Shown in pieces: positions 43,702-53,037 of a stretch of 64,000 nt of DNA. Each line of letters starts with the position of its first letter. The first letter of the stretch is position 1. A program made the position numbers and the translations under genes. The stretch spans positions 71,682 to 135,681 of the forward strand of contig JBCCQH010000004.1 in assembly GCA_039024435.1 (NCBI GenBank), given 5' to 3'. A model generated the notes under the pieces. The model saw only the letters and a program-made list of their open reading frames with translations. It was not told the DNA's origin and did not search any database. Origin of the DNA: JBCCQH01 sp039024435. GTDB taxonomy: Bacteria; Bacteroidota; Bacteroidia; J057; JADKCL01.

Positions 43702-43749
43702 TAAAAAAGCTGGCAACTTCAACTTCCTACGGGAAGCGGGGTTGCCAGC
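43702..43749 (-). terminator. Intrinsic terminator of the small basic protein gene
   Basis: GCTGGCAAC (43709-43717) pairs with GTTGCCAGC (43741-43749). On the minus strand the stem is followed by TTTTTTAT. It ends the gene at 43770-44126 and lies just before the SGNH gene start. Confidence 0.85.
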
Positions 43750-43769
43750 CGGTGTTTTTCAATTGTTTC

Positions 43770-44126
43770 TCAGCCCATGCGGCCTTTCTTCCAGCGGCGG
43801 CGCTGCCGCTTGCTGCGAAAGTTGACCGGCTTGCCGTACTTCCGGTTGAACATGTTGTGGAAGAAGTTGCGCACTTTTGCCCGTCCCTGGACTTGAGATT
43901 CCTTGAGGCGCATGGCGCGGCGGGCGTCCTTAGCCGAAGCCCGGGCCTTTTTGTAGGGCTTGGTGGTCGATTTGCGTTGTTTTTCTTTGCCGCCTTCCAT
44001 CTCTACCTGCGGAGTAGCATTTGCGGTGGTGATGGCTTTGACGCCAGAGCCGGTGCTGAGAAATATCAGCAGAAGCAGACTGCCGAGCAGTTGGGAAAAC
44101 CTAAGGCGGAGTAAGAGTGCTTTCAT
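43770..44126 (-). CDS. Small secreted, strongly basic protein
   Basis: The 118-residue protein starts at the ATG at 44126 with a signal peptide (hydrophobic about 9-25, ending near SGVKA). The mature part is rich in Lys and Arg (KPYKKARASAKDARRAMRLK, then RSKRQRRRWKKGRMG at the C-terminus). There are no cysteines. A strong terminator follows. It is probably exported and may bind polyanionic surface material. I know no family for it. Confidence 0.65.
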   Translation of the reverse strand: MKALLLRLRFSQLLGSLLLLIFLSTGSGVKAITTANATPQVEMEGGKEKQRKSTTKPYKKARASAKDARRAMRLKESQVQGRAKVRNFFHNMFNRKYGKPVNFRSKRQRRRWKKGRMG

Positions 44127-44225
44127 GGGGGCAAAATAATAAAAAATGCGCTGCGTTCCGAAGGGGATTCTGGGACCAGGAGATTTTGGGGTAGTTTGCC
44201 CTTGGGACATGAACCTGGCCCCGTT

Positions 44226-45212
44226 TCAAGCCCGCAAAAGTTCCCGGGGTGACATGCCGTAGTACTTTTTGAAGGCGGTAGAAAAATGCTGCGGGTGCTT
44301 GTAGCCCACTTCGCCAGAGACTGCTTTGATGGACATCGCGGAATCGAGCAGCAAGCGCCGCGCGTATTCCATTTTGAGCCGGGTCCAGTAACCGTGGATC
44401 GTTTCCCCAAAAAGGCCCTTAAAACCATTTTGCAGCGTGAAGGCATTGGTACCTACTTCCCGGGCGAGGGACTGAATCGTAAAATTTTCGTCTAAGTGAC
44501 TGGCCAGCAGATCTTTCACCGCATGGAGTTTTTCTTCGATTCCGGGCGGAAGTGCTGACTTATCCGCTGGGCGGGGACCGGGAAGTTGCTCAAATTGTAA
44601 CATCAACAGTTCTATGACCCGCGATTCTACCAGCAAGGGACGGAAAGGCCGACTCCCCCCAAAACGCATCAGATCGGCCAATAGCATGCGGATTCGGGCA
44701 TTGATCGGACGGTTTTGGGGCGCCAAAAATCCGGGATCCCCCCCGTCTTCAATCCGCCGCCGAAAAGCGTCAAACCCGGGCTCATTTTTGGGGAGATAGC
44801 GCAGCAACCACTGCGGTTCCATGTTGATTTCAAGAAACTCGGAATGGCCTTCAGCAACCATTTTGGTGGTCCCCCGCAACCCCGACGCGAACAGCATATT
44901 TTGCTGATTGGAGCCAAATTCAAAGACTTTGCGCCGGTGGAAGTCCTGGGTTTGCGTTCGGCCGGATAGGCGAAAGTGCATCTCAACCGTCGAGACATCA
45001 CTGTCAAAATCGATCTGAATGGGGTCCGCGTGGCGGAAACATCCGTGACCGATCATCAGTCCATTTTCGCAGTAGGAAGAGAAAGCCCCCTCGACCTCGG
45101 GGGTATTGAGCCGAACATTGAAATCATCGGGGGCCAGCTCCAGGGGCCAACCCAGATCGAATTGGTCTTCGAAGAGCATTTGCCCGGAGCCGGTCGTGAT
45201 TCGCAGATCCAT
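44226..45212 (-). CDS. AraC-family regulator, probably of siderophore use
   Basis: The 328-residue protein has a divergent N-terminal ligand domain (about 1-210) and a C-terminal AraC double HTH (about 228-328; FTIQSLAREVGTNAFTLQNGF, then GEVGYKHPQHFSTAFKKYYG and the final SPRELLR). Size and divergent N-terminus resemble PchR/YbtA-type regulators. It is divergent to the SIP/ABC siderophore operon starting at 45344, which makes it the likely activator of that operon in response to an iron chelate. The regulatory link is inference from position. Confidence 0.85.
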   Translation of the reverse strand: MDLRITTGSGQMLFEDQFDLGWPLELAPDDFNVRLNTPEVEGAFSSYCENGLMIGHGCFRHADPIQIDFDSDVSTVEMHFRLSGRTQTQDFHRRKVFEFGSNQQNMLFASGLRGTTKMVAEGHSEFLEINMEPQWLLRYLPKNEPGFDAFRRRIEDGGDPGFLAPQNRPINARIRMLLADLMRFGGSRPFRPLLVESRVIELLMLQFEQLPGPRPADKSALPPGIEEKLHAVKDLLASHLDENFTIQSLAREVGTNAFTLQNGFKGLFGETIHGYWTRLKMEYARRLLLDSAMSIKAVSGEVGYKHPQHFSTAFKKYYGMSPRELLRA

Positions 45213-45343
45213 TTTTTGTAATGCGTAGGTTTTTCTTTGATTCGCGTAGGCAAGCCAAACGCCAAAAGCATTATCTTCATCAAAATTTAAGGCTTATTTA
45301 GAATGATTCCAAATAGGCTTTGCCCACCAAAGGCAAAAGAAAT

Positions 45344-46072
45344 ATGCCCAGACTCGCAAAATGGTTGGCCGACGGCACCGAAAAAATCTTTCAGTCCATG
45401 CTGCACCCCGTGGAGGTGGAGGCAGTCGAAATGCTGCAAACCGATTTGAAGCGGGTGCGCTTTGTCGGCGATCTCGCTCGGACGAAGCACCGTCCCGGTC
45501 AGGTCATCGAGTTCCGCATCAATGCCAATGACTTCCGCCACTACACGCCTTCCCACTACGATTCCAAAGCTGGGGTCTGCGAAGTGTTGTTCTACCTCCA
45601 CGGCAAAGGCCCGGGCAGTCGATGGGCTCGAGAATTGCGGCCCGGCAATGCCCTCAAACTCATGGGCCCCGGTGGAAAACTGCGGTTTCAGACGGAAGCT
45701 TCCCACCATTTTTTCTTCGGGGATGAATCGTCACTCGGCCTTTACGCTCAACTCAAGGACATCGCGAATCGGTACGAAACTGAATACCTCTGCCTTCTGG
45801 AACTCGATGCGGCCCACACTGCCTGGCCGCAATTGCTGGAACTGGAAGCCGACGTAATCGGGAAGTCGGTGGCCCAGCCCGCTGAAGCGGCCATTGATTG
45901 GCTAAAGGGACTGGATGCGCAGGTCTGGAGGAATTGGCGGGGGGCAAGTTTTTACCTGACGGGACGGGCGGCCTCGATCAAACATCTGCGCAAAGCCTTG
46001 CGGGCCCGTGGGGTAGGACCACGGCAAATTCTCGCCCAACCGTACTGGGCCGATCACAAACGGGGACTTTGA
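45344..46072 (+). CDS. Siderophore-interacting protein (SIP/ViuB type FAD-dependent reductase)
   Basis: The 242-residue protein has an N-terminal FAD-binding barrel with KHRPGQVIEFRIN and YTPSHYDSKAGVCEVLFYLHGKGPGSRWA, and a C-terminal NAD(P)H-binding-like domain with FFFGDESSLGLYAQL. This is the layout of the SIP family, which reduces ferric siderophores in the cytoplasm and frees the iron. The ABC exporter-type genes follow 1 bp later. The ATG at 45344 gives the natural N-terminus. The gene is divergent to the AraC regulator. Confidence 0.85.
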   Translation: MPRLAKWLADGTEKIFQSMLHPVEVEAVEMLQTDLKRVRFVGDLARTKHRPGQVIEFRINANDFRHYTPSHYDSKAGVCEVLFYLHGKGPGSRWARELRPGNALKLMGPGGKLRFQTEASHHFFFGDESSLGLYAQLKDIANRYETEYLCLLELDAAHTAWPQLLELEADVIGKSVAQPAEAAIDWLKGLDAQVWRNWRGASFYLTGRAASIKHLRKALRARGVGPRQILAQPYWADHKRGL

Positions 46073-46073
46073 T

Positions 46074-47837
46074 ATGGAAAAAACTGACACCGCGAAAAAG
46101 CCCAACGGCATCGGGCGCTTGCTTCAGATTGCCGGGCCAAAGAAATTTCAACTGTTCCTGGCTGGCGTCCTGGCCCTGGTACATGCGGGCCTGGCACTGG
46201 TGCCTTACATCCTTGTATTTCAGGTGATGGCAGAAATGCTGGAACCGGCCCCGGACTACGCAACGCTTCGGGAAACTTTGATTTTGGCGGGGGTGGCGGG
46301 TCTACTCAGTTACGCGGTGCTGTACGCCTCCGGGATGCTTTCCCATCTCGCGGCCTTTGACATTCTCTACCAATTGCGCCGCTACGCCGCCGAAAAGATC
46401 GGGAAGTTGTCGCTGGGCGAACTGGAGAAATACAACTCCGGGGCGCTGAAAAAAATCCTCATCGATGACATTGAGCGCATCGAACACTTCCTCGCCCACC
46501 AAATCCCCGATTTCTTCAAGGGGTTGACGCTACCGCTGCTCACGGTGGTGTACCTGTTCTACGTGGATTGGCGGCTGGCCCTGGTAAGCTTATTGCCGCT
46601 CTTGTTTATGGTGATTTGGTTTCCTTACGTGATGAACCGTGCCGATACCCGCTCGATGCTCAAATTCTATCACCAAGCCTTGGAAGACATGAATTCGGGG
46701 ATTGTCGAATACATCCGCGCGATGCCGGTGATGAAAATATTTCGCCAGACCGCGGACCGCTTCCACAAGTACTCAGGAACGGTCCATGGCTACGACGAGA
46801 TGGCCATTTCCTGGACGGCAAAAGGCGCCCCCTCGTTTGCGATATTCATGAGCTTCATGAGCAACGCGCTGTTGCCGATTTTGATCTTTGGCACCTGGCT
46901 ATACCTGCAAAATGGGCTCGAACTGGCGACTTTTTTTCTGTTTTTGATTTTGGGGACGGGTTACATCAAACCGGTTTTTTCCCTTTCGAATATGGCTGTG
47001 CAAATTTCCATGATCAACCGTGGCGTGCAACGCATGGATGACATTTTGAACCGCCCTTTGCAGCCGGTGCCTCCCTTTGTGGGCAAGCAGAACGGCCACG
47101 ACGTGGTTTTTGCTGGGGTGGAGTTTGCCTACGTCCCCGGTACTCCGGTGCTGGAAGAGGTAGGATTTTCTGTTTCTGAGGGAAGCTTGACCGCTTTGGT
47201 AGGCCCCTCCGGTGCCGGCAAATCCACGGTGGCCCAACTGATTGCGCGCTTCTGGGATGTCAGCCAAGGTGAAATTCGGATTGGAGGCCGCCCCCTGATG
47301 ACCTTTTCGACCGAGGAACTGGCAGAAAAGGTGTCCTACGTTTTCCAGGACAATTTCATGTTTCACCTGAGCCTGTACGACAACATTCGCATGGGGATGG
47401 ACCGCAGCCGGGAACAGATTGAAGCTGCATCCCGGGCCGCGCAGTGCCATGCCTTTATCGAGCAGCTCCCCGAGGGATACGACACCATATTCGGTGCCGA
47501 AGGCGTCCATTTGAGTGGGGGAGAGCAACAGCGCATCCAGATTGCCCGGGCCATCCTAAAAGATGCCCCGATTTTGATCCTCGATGAAGCGACCTCCTAC
47601 AGCGATCCGGAAAATGAATTCCTCATCCAGCAGGCCATCGGGCACTTGATCCAGGAAAAAACGGTCATTCTGATCGCCCACCGTCTGAACACCGTAGTCA
47701 ACGCCGATCAAATTATCGTCTTTGACACGGGACGGATCGTCGGCCGGGGCAAGCACGCCGAAATTTTGGAAAGCTGCCCCTTGTACGCGCAAATGTGGCA
47801 AGCTCACCGCCGCACCCAGTCTTTCAGTATTCGCTAA
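46074..47837 (+). CDS. ABC exporter-fold half transporter (IrtA/YbtP-like subunit)
   Basis: The 587-residue protein has a six-helix membrane domain (about 20-310) and a C-terminal ATPase domain with Walker A GPSGAGKST (377-385), signature LSGGEQQRIQIARAIL from 480, Walker B LILDEATS with catalytic Glu505 and the His-loop LIAHRL. It is one half of a heterodimer with the next gene, 13 bp on. Exporter-fold heterodimers next to a SIP protein and an AraC regulator (IrtAB of mycobacteria, YbtPQ of Yersinia) import ferric siderophores rather than export them. I infer the same role here. Confidence 0.85.
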   Translation: MEKTDTAKKPNGIGRLLQIAGPKKFQLFLAGVLALVHAGLALVPYILVFQVMAEMLEPAPDYATLRETLILAGVAGLLSYAVLYASGMLSHLAAFDILYQLRRYAAEKIGKLSLGELEKYNSGALKKILIDDIERIEHFLAHQIPDFFKGLTLPLLTVVYLFYVDWRLALVSLLPLLFMVIWFPYVMNRADTRSMLKFYHQALEDMNSGIVEYIRAMPVMKIFRQTADRFHKYSGTVHGYDEMAISWTAKGAPSFAIFMSFMSNALLPILIFGTWLYLQNGLELATFFLFLILGTGYIKPVFSLSNMAVQISMINRGVQRMDDILNRPLQPVPPFVGKQNGHDVVFAGVEFAYVPGTPVLEEVGFSVSEGSLTALVGPSGAGKSTVAQLIARFWDVSQGEIRIGGRPLMTFSTEELAEKVSYVFQDNFMFHLSLYDNIRMGMDRSREQIEAASRAAQCHAFIEQLPEGYDTIFGAEGVHLSGGEQQRIQIARAILKDAPILILDEATSYSDPENEFLIQQAIGHLIQEKTVILIAHRLNTVVNADQIIVFDTGRIVGRGKHAEILESCPLYAQMWQAHRRTQSFSIR

Positions 47838-47850
47838 TCACCAGTATTTT

Positions 47851-49626
47851 ATGATTCGCAATCTCATATTTTGCTTTAAGTTTTATCCCAAGGGTATGCT
47901 GCGGGCGATGCTCTGGGAAATGTTCCACGCATTTCTGCTGGCGGCCCCCAGTGGCATCCTCCTTGCGATCATCTGGGAACTGTTTCGGGAATCGCCGCGG
48001 GAGGCATTTATCTGGCAAGTGATCGCCGCCATGGGCGCAATGTTCATCCTGCAACTTTACGTGGCCCAAAAGGCGATGGTCCAATCCCAAATTGGGGTCA
48101 TTCGCATCGCCACGGCTTTGCGGGTCGCGGTGGGGAACAAGTTGCAGCGCTTGTCGCTGGGCTATTATAAAAAGCGCGATCCGGGCGAACTGGCCTCGGT
48201 CGCGCTGCAGGATGTGAACAATTTTGAGCAAATCTTTGGCCACAGCCTCAGTAACCTGGCTACGGCGGTGTTTGGCACCGTGGTGTTGGCGGTCTTTCTG
48301 GTGGTGCTAGACTGGAGGCTGGGGTTGACCTTGCTGGGGGCGCTGCTGTTTGTCCTGCCACTGGCACAATTTGGCCAATGGCTGGTGCGCAAGTACGGTG
48401 CCCGGGCCATCGGAGCCCGCACCGATACAAATGCCCGCCTGCTGGAATATTTTCAGGGCATGCCCCACCTCAAGTCGTTTGGAATGATCGGCGCTAGCTT
48501 TGGAACACTCGACGACGCCTTGCGCAACCTCCGCACCACCAGCATCCGGACGGAGGCGATTCCCGGTCCGGTCATCCTGACGGCGGGGGTCGTTTTGGAG
48601 CTGTTTTTTGTGCTGATGGTCTGGTTGGGATTGTTTCTTCTTTCCGGTGGCGAACTCAAAATTCCGGTAATGGTCGCCTTTCTGATCCTGGGCTACCGGC
48701 TATACGAGCCACTGAAGATCAGCATGGTGGAGTACGGCGTACTCAGCTATATGAATGTCAGCCTGGAACGCATCATTTCCCTATTGAAAGCCGAAGAACA
48801 ATCTGCGGGTCAGGATGCCCATCCGTCCACCTACGATGTCGAACTGGACAGAGTGACCTTTGGCTATGCCCCCGAGCGCAATGTTTTGGAGAATGTATCG
48901 CTCACCGCGAGGGCTGGAGAAATGACGGCATTGGTTGGCCCCTCGGGTTCGGGAAAAACCACGATCACCTCGCTGATCGCCCGTTTTTGGGACATTGAAG
49001 AGGGGGCGATTCGGATTGGAGGCGTCGATCTTCGGAATATGTCCACCGATACGGTTTACGGAATCATCAGTGAAGTATTCCAGGAGGTCTACCTGTTTGA
49101 CGGGACGATTTACGAAAACATCCTGGTGGGCAATCCCGATGCAAGCCCGGAGCGGGTGCGCTGGGCGGCGGAGAAAGCCCAGTTGACCGAATTTACGGAT
49201 CGCATGGAAGGCGGCCTGCAGACGCGGGTAGGCGAGGGGGGCAATCGACTCTCTGGGGGACAAAAGCAACGGGTCAGCATTGCCCGGGCTTTGTTGAAAG
49301 ATGCGCCCATCGTGCTGCTGGATGAAGCCACTTCGTCCCTGGATCCCGAAAATGAGATTTACATCCAGCGGGCCATTCAGTCGCTGGTCAAAAACAAAAC
49401 TGTGATTGTGATTGCCCACCGCTTATCCACGATCAGCAATGCCGACCAGATTGTTGTGCTGCAAGATAAAGCGGTCGCAGAAGCCGGCTCCCATGCGGAT
49501 TTGATGTCACGGGAGGGGATTTACCACCGGATGTGGACCTTGCAGGATCAGGCTTCCGCTTGGGAGGTGGGAGCGGCGAAGTCCGGGGAGCATGAGGATT
49601 CGGTCGAAGCGGGCAAGCTGCATTGA
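47851..49626 (+). CDS. ABC exporter-fold half transporter (IrtB/YbtQ-like subunit)
   Basis: The 591-residue protein has a membrane domain (about 15-310), Walker A GPSGSGKTT (363-371), the signature LSGGQKQRVSIARALL, catalytic Glu492 in LLDEATS and His-loop VIAHRLSTI. All ATPase residues look intact in both subunits, so both nucleotide sites could hydrolyse ATP. Start at the ATG at 47851, which begins directly before the first helix. A long charged tail of about 25 residues follows the last helix. It pairs with the previous gene in a presumed siderophore importer. Confidence 0.85.
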   Translation: MIRNLIFCFKFYPKGMLRAMLWEMFHAFLLAAPSGILLAIIWELFRESPREAFIWQVIAAMGAMFILQLYVAQKAMVQSQIGVIRIATALRVAVGNKLQRLSLGYYKKRDPGELASVALQDVNNFEQIFGHSLSNLATAVFGTVVLAVFLVVLDWRLGLTLLGALLFVLPLAQFGQWLVRKYGARAIGARTDTNARLLEYFQGMPHLKSFGMIGASFGTLDDALRNLRTTSIRTEAIPGPVILTAGVVLELFFVLMVWLGLFLLSGGELKIPVMVAFLILGYRLYEPLKISMVEYGVLSYMNVSLERIISLLKAEEQSAGQDAHPSTYDVELDRVTFGYAPERNVLENVSLTARAGEMTALVGPSGSGKTTITSLIARFWDIEEGAIRIGGVDLRNMSTDTVYGIISEVFQEVYLFDGTIYENILVGNPDASPERVRWAAEKAQLTEFTDRMEGGLQTRVGEGGNRLSGGQKQRVSIARALLKDAPIVLLDEATSSLDPENEIYIQRAIQSLVKNKTVIVIAHRLSTISNADQIVVLQDKAVAEAGSHADLMSREGIYHRMWTLQDQASAWEVGAAKSGEHEDSVEAGKLH

Positions 49627-49643
49627 GCCACGCCATTTCGCAT

Positions 49644-50384
49644 TCAGTCTTCTATCCGGGTGCCCACGGCAAGTGATTTTTTTGTCCCTTTGTCCACAAG
49701 GAGGTCCTGGTAGTGCATGGTGACCGAATCGCTGAGGTTTTCGATGGCAGTGGTACTGACCGTTTGGACCATGCCCCGGCGATTCATGCGGATGTCGTTG
49801 TAAATGTCACCTTCCCCGCCGAATTGGTGGAAGCGCTGGATATCCGCGAGTTGGTAGTTCGGGTGGGCGGTCAGCCAGGTCTGGAACCAGGACTTGCGTT
49901 TCTCCACGATATCGGCCTTGTACAACTGGGCGGAAGACCAAATCTGGGGCTTCGCGGCATCATAGGTAGCGCGGTACATCTGGATCCCGTCCCAGCGCAA
50001 TTCAGCGATCTGGGTTGCATGTTCTCTCTGGGCAAAATCCACGTACGTAAACGGCTCGATGCCGCCGAAATCGTAGTTATCTACGAAGGCTTCGATGTCG
50101 GGAAAGGCAAAGGATTCCAGTACCATCACCCCGCGGCTCAGGCGGTAGGTGCCCCCGAGCGGATGCGGACCAAAAGCCCCGTTGAGGAGACAGACCGTGC
50201 GGCGATCATTGGCGGTGGCCAGCCAGGTGCCGCCCGCTTTGCCGTCTACCGGGAAGAGAACGGATCGTGGGCCGATCCGGCGCACTTCCGGAGTCCGGGC
50301 CGGGGCGCGCAGGGGACTCTCGTCCCGGTTGGAGGTCAGGAGATACTGGGCGTCATTCAGCGGAAGGTAGGTTAGCGTACACAT
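49644..50384 (-). CDS. NRDE family protein (TANGO2-like)
   Basis: The 246-residue protein starts MCTLTYLPL and has NRDES at about residues 19-23, the signature of the NRDE/TANGO2 family. It continues with GTWLATANDRRTVCLLNG, another conserved block, and the catalytic-looking Cys2 is in place as expected for the Ntn-hydrolase-like fold. Members are linked to metabolite or heme handling in animals; the bacterial role is unknown. It is convergent to the ABC operon, with 17 bases between the stops, and divergent to the Omp28-like gene. Confidence 0.88.
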   Translation of the reverse strand: MCTLTYLPLNDAQYLLTSNRDESPLRAPARTPEVRRIGPRSVLFPVDGKAGGTWLATANDRRTVCLLNGAFGPHPLGGTYRLSRGVMVLESFAFPDIEAFVDNYDFGGIEPFTYVDFAQREHATQIAELRWDGIQMYRATYDAAKPQIWSSAQLYKADIVEKRKSWFQTWLTAHPNYQLADIQRFHQFGGEGDIYNDIRMNRRGMVQTVSTTAIENLSDSVTMHYQDLLVDKGTKKSLAVGTRIED

Positions 50385-50481
50385 AGATTTCTCGATTCTT
50401 CGCGGTAGGCGACAAATATCCGCATTTTTTGTCGTTTCTGCGGAGGAGTATCTTCCCCCGGAAGTAGGTGTACTGCACCAA

Positions 50482-50512
50482 TTGCAAAGCTCCCAGGGAG
50501 TTTGTAGATTGA
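50482..50512 (+). promoter_or_regulatory. Possible promoter of the Omp28-like gene
   Basis: TTG at 50482-50484, a 20-base spacer and TAGATTGA at 50505-50512 partly fit the Bacteroidota pattern. The -7 box has two mismatches, so this is a weak call. Confidence 0.3.
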
Positions 50513-50551
50513 TTCATTAATCGATCAACAAGGTGATCAAAACAGTATTTT

Positions 50552-51640
50552 ATGAAAACACGTGTACTTTCCCTCATCGCTCTGCTAATTTTTGGTGGTA
50601 GTGCCGCTTTCGCGCAAATTACCGGGGTCAGCCTAATGCCACAAAACAAGGAGGCCATCATGGAAGAATTCTCCGGCGTGCGCTGCGTTAATTGTCCGGC
50701 GGGTCATCAGGTCATCGACCAGATTTTTGCCACGAACCCAACTGGTTTTCACATTGTGACCTTTATGCCGAACAATTCGAGCTATACCCCACCTTACGCC
50801 GGTGATCCCGATCTGCAACGTTCCTATCCTGCGGCCTATTACAGTACTCCGTATTGCGGTAATTCACGCTTCATGCCGAGTGCATTTATCAACCGCCGTG
50901 AGTGGAGCTCGGGAGCCAAACTCTCCTCTCGCACCCTCTGGGCCAATGCCGTAAACACGATCATCAACGAGCCTTCCCCTCTGAATGTAGGCGTCTACGG
51001 TTATTACAATGAAACTACGATGATGCTGGAAATCACAGTTGAAGTCTACTATACCAGCACGGTGACCGATCAGCACTCGCTTTACGTGACCCTGGCGGAA
51101 AGTGGAATCATGACGCAGCAGTCCGGAGCCTCAGGCCAGTACGAACAGAAGCATGTCTTCCGCGAAGCCTTCACCGGCCAGTGGGGCGACGCCATCGCAA
51201 CGACGGTTCAGGGTGATCTGCATACCTATACCTTCACCTTCGACAATTCCACCACGAATTACGACATGAGCCAAGCAGAAGTCATGGCCTACGTGGAGAA
51301 CAAAACCAACGAAGAAATTGTCTCCGGTTTCGGCAATGACGTTTCTTCCGCGCCGCCAGTTGCGGTTGCTCCGGCGCAGGACTTGAATGTAGGTGTCTTC
51401 CCGAATCCTTTCTCGGATGCGACGGCGATTGTCTACAATCTGAACAACACCAGCGAAGTCAGCCTTTCTCTGACGGACCTCACCGGAAAGCAAGTCACCA
51501 ACATTGATTTGGGTGAGCAAGCGACCGGCGAGCACCGTTTTGACCTCAATGTTTCCGAGCAAGGACTTGCCTCGGGAATTTACATTATGCAATTGCGGGC
51601 CGGTGAGCAAGTCGCCACCCAGCGCCTGGCGGTTCAGTAA
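50552..51640 (+). CDS. Omp28-like protein with thioredoxin-type CxxC and T9SS sorting domain
   Basis: The 362-residue protein has a signal peptide (to about residue 22), an Omp28/thioredoxin-fold domain with EEFSGVRCVNCPAGH (CVNC near residues 45-48), a middle beta domain with VGVYGYYNETTMMLEITVE, and a C-terminal sorting domain starting VGVFPNPFSD. The CxxC suggests redox or disulfide-related activity outside the cytoplasm, or a structural role; the sequence alone does not tell. A strong terminator follows. Confidence 0.87.
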   Translation: MKTRVLSLIALLIFGGSAAFAQITGVSLMPQNKEAIMEEFSGVRCVNCPAGHQVIDQIFATNPTGFHIVTFMPNNSSYTPPYAGDPDLQRSYPAAYYSTPYCGNSRFMPSAFINRREWSSGAKLSSRTLWANAVNTIINEPSPLNVGVYGYYNETTMMLEITVEVYYTSTVTDQHSLYVTLAESGIMTQQSGASGQYEQKHVFREAFTGQWGDAIATTVQGDLHTYTFTFDNSTTNYDMSQAEVMAYVENKTNEEIVSGFGNDVSSAPPVAVAPAQDLNVGVFPNPFSDATAIVYNLNNTSEVSLSLTDLTGKQVTNIDLGEQATGEHRFDLNVSEQGLASGIYIMQLRAGEQVATQRLAVQ

Positions 51641-51667
51641 ACACAGGGAATTTGTTTGCTGATTTGA

Positions 51668-51706
51668 ATCCTGAAGGACCTTGCATGGGCCCTTCAGGAT
51701 TTTTTG
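51668..51706 (+). terminator. Intrinsic terminator of the Omp28-like gene
   Basis: ATCCTGAAGG pairs with CCTTCAGGAT with a 13-base loop and is followed by six T residues. Confidence 0.88.
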
Positions 51707-51729
51707 GATTCAGGGGAATTCAGATTGCA

Positions 51730-51765
51730 GATCGTAGAAGCGATCTACGGACTACTTCTACGATC
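51730..51765. repeat. Perfect 11-bp inverted repeat
   Basis: GATCGTAGAAG (51730-51740) and CTTCTACGATC (51755-51765) are perfect inverse copies around a 14-base loop. It lies between the terminator and the convergent methyltransferase stop. No T-tract follows on either strand, so it is not a plain terminator. Confidence 0.6.
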
Positions 51766-51814
51766 CATGGTGGTCGTTGCGACCAAATGCGGGTGGGCGG
51801 AAACGCCCCAAACG

Positions 51815-53032
51815 TTACCCCAGCGCATCCTCTCCTTTACCCACCGCCTCATCTTCAATTTCTGCGGGAGAGCGATCCACCGGGGCCGGAGCTTCCGCAG
51901 TCCCGGCATACAGATCATAATTGTAGTAACGGCACTCCAAGGGACCATTGTAGAGCGTCTTTTTGATGCTGGCCCGCAAACCAACCGCCTTCATGCCTTC
52001 CTTGCTGCCACTCAGAATCCAGGCTTTCCACCCTGTATAATGCTGCTTGAGCGTGTCCCCCATGCGGCGGTACAAACCGACCAAGTCTTCTTCCTTCAAA
52101 CGTTCGCCGTAGGGAGGATTCGTGACAATGAGGCCGGAACCTTCGGGAGCCATTTTTTTGGAAAACTCGGCTTTTTCCATCTGGACGGAGGAGAGCAGAC
52201 CAATCGCTTCCAGATTCCGTTCGGCCAAGCGAACCGCCATCGGAGACTTGTCAGAACCATAGATTTGGCCGGTCGGCGTGCGCTCCATTTCAATGGCAGC
52301 CTGCCGAACGTTCTCCCAGAGGTCGGCATCGTAGTTTTTCCATTTTTGAAAGCCAAAGGTGGGCCGAAAGCGTCCTGGAGCGATGTTAGCCGCGATCATA
52401 CCAGCTTCGGTGAGCAAAGTGCCCGAGCCGCACATCGGGTCGAGCAGCGTACCTTCACCGTTCCAGCCGGCGATCAGGAGCATTCCCGCGGCGAGGACTT
52501 CACTCAGGGGAGCCGTGGCCTGGCCCTGACGGTAGCCGCGCCGGTGCAGCGATTCCCCACTGCTGTCGAGCGAAAGGGAACACCGGTTGCCGGTGACGTG
52601 TAGGTGGATGCGAATGTCGGGATGGGTTTTGTGGACCGAGGGCCGCCGGCGGGTCTTCTGCCGAAACTGATCGGCGATGGCGTCTTTGGTTTTGAGCGCG
52701 GCAAACTTGGAGTGGCGGAAGATGTGCGAATTCGTCACTGCATCAATCGCAAAGGTATCGAGGACGTCCAGGTATTGGCTCCAATCGATCTCCTGCACCC
52801 GGTTGTAGAGTTGGTGCTCATTGCGGGCGGGGAATTCGTGGAGGTCTACAAGGATGCGCAACGCAGTGCGGGCGTGCAGATTGGCCTTGTAAAGGGTGCG
52901 TAAATCACCCGTAAAGCGCACTCCACGCCGGATTTCGGTGACGTAAGTGGCTCCGAGGCGCCGGAGTTCGGTCGCCAAAATCGGTTCCAAGCCATGGAAC
53001 GTTTTGGCGATCATCCGAAATTGTTCGTGCAT
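51815..53032 (-). CDS. THUMP-domain 23S rRNA (guanine-N2)-methyltransferase, RlmL N-terminal type
   Basis: The 405-residue protein has a THUMP-type RNA-binding region (about 40-155) and a Rossmann methyltransferase domain with DPMCGSGTLLTEA (198-210) for SAM binding and the catalytic NPPY at 305-308. Size and order match the stand-alone homologues of the RlmL N-terminal half, which methylate guanine in 23S rRNA; the modified base here cannot be proved. The ATG at 53032 is chosen because it begins just before the THUMP domain. The upstream gene (DUF4249) stops 5 bp before it. Confidence 0.9.
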   Translation of the reverse strand: MHEQFRMIAKTFHGLEPILATELRRLGATYVTEIRRGVRFTGDLRTLYKANLHARTALRILVDLHEFPARNEHQLYNRVQEIDWSQYLDVLDTFAIDAVTNSHIFRHSKFAALKTKDAIADQFRQKTRRRPSVHKTHPDIRIHLHVTGNRCSLSLDSSGESLHRRGYRQGQATAPLSEVLAAGMLLIAGWNGEGTLLDPMCGSGTLLTEAGMIAANIAPGRFRPTFGFQKWKNYDADLWENVRQAAIEMERTPTGQIYGSDKSPMAVRLAERNLEAIGLLSSVQMEKAEFSKKMAPEGSGLIVTNPPYGERLKEEDLVGLYRRMGDTLKQHYTGWKAWILSGSKEGMKAVGLRASIKKTLYNGPLECRYYNYDLYAGTAEAPAPVDRSPAEIEDEAVGKGEDALG

Positions 53033-53037
53033 GTTGA

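Noticed and set aside
42355..43704. 449-codon open frame opposite the SGNH hydrolase
   Set aside because: Antisense to a gene with SGNH blocks and a signal anchor; it has no recognisable motif.
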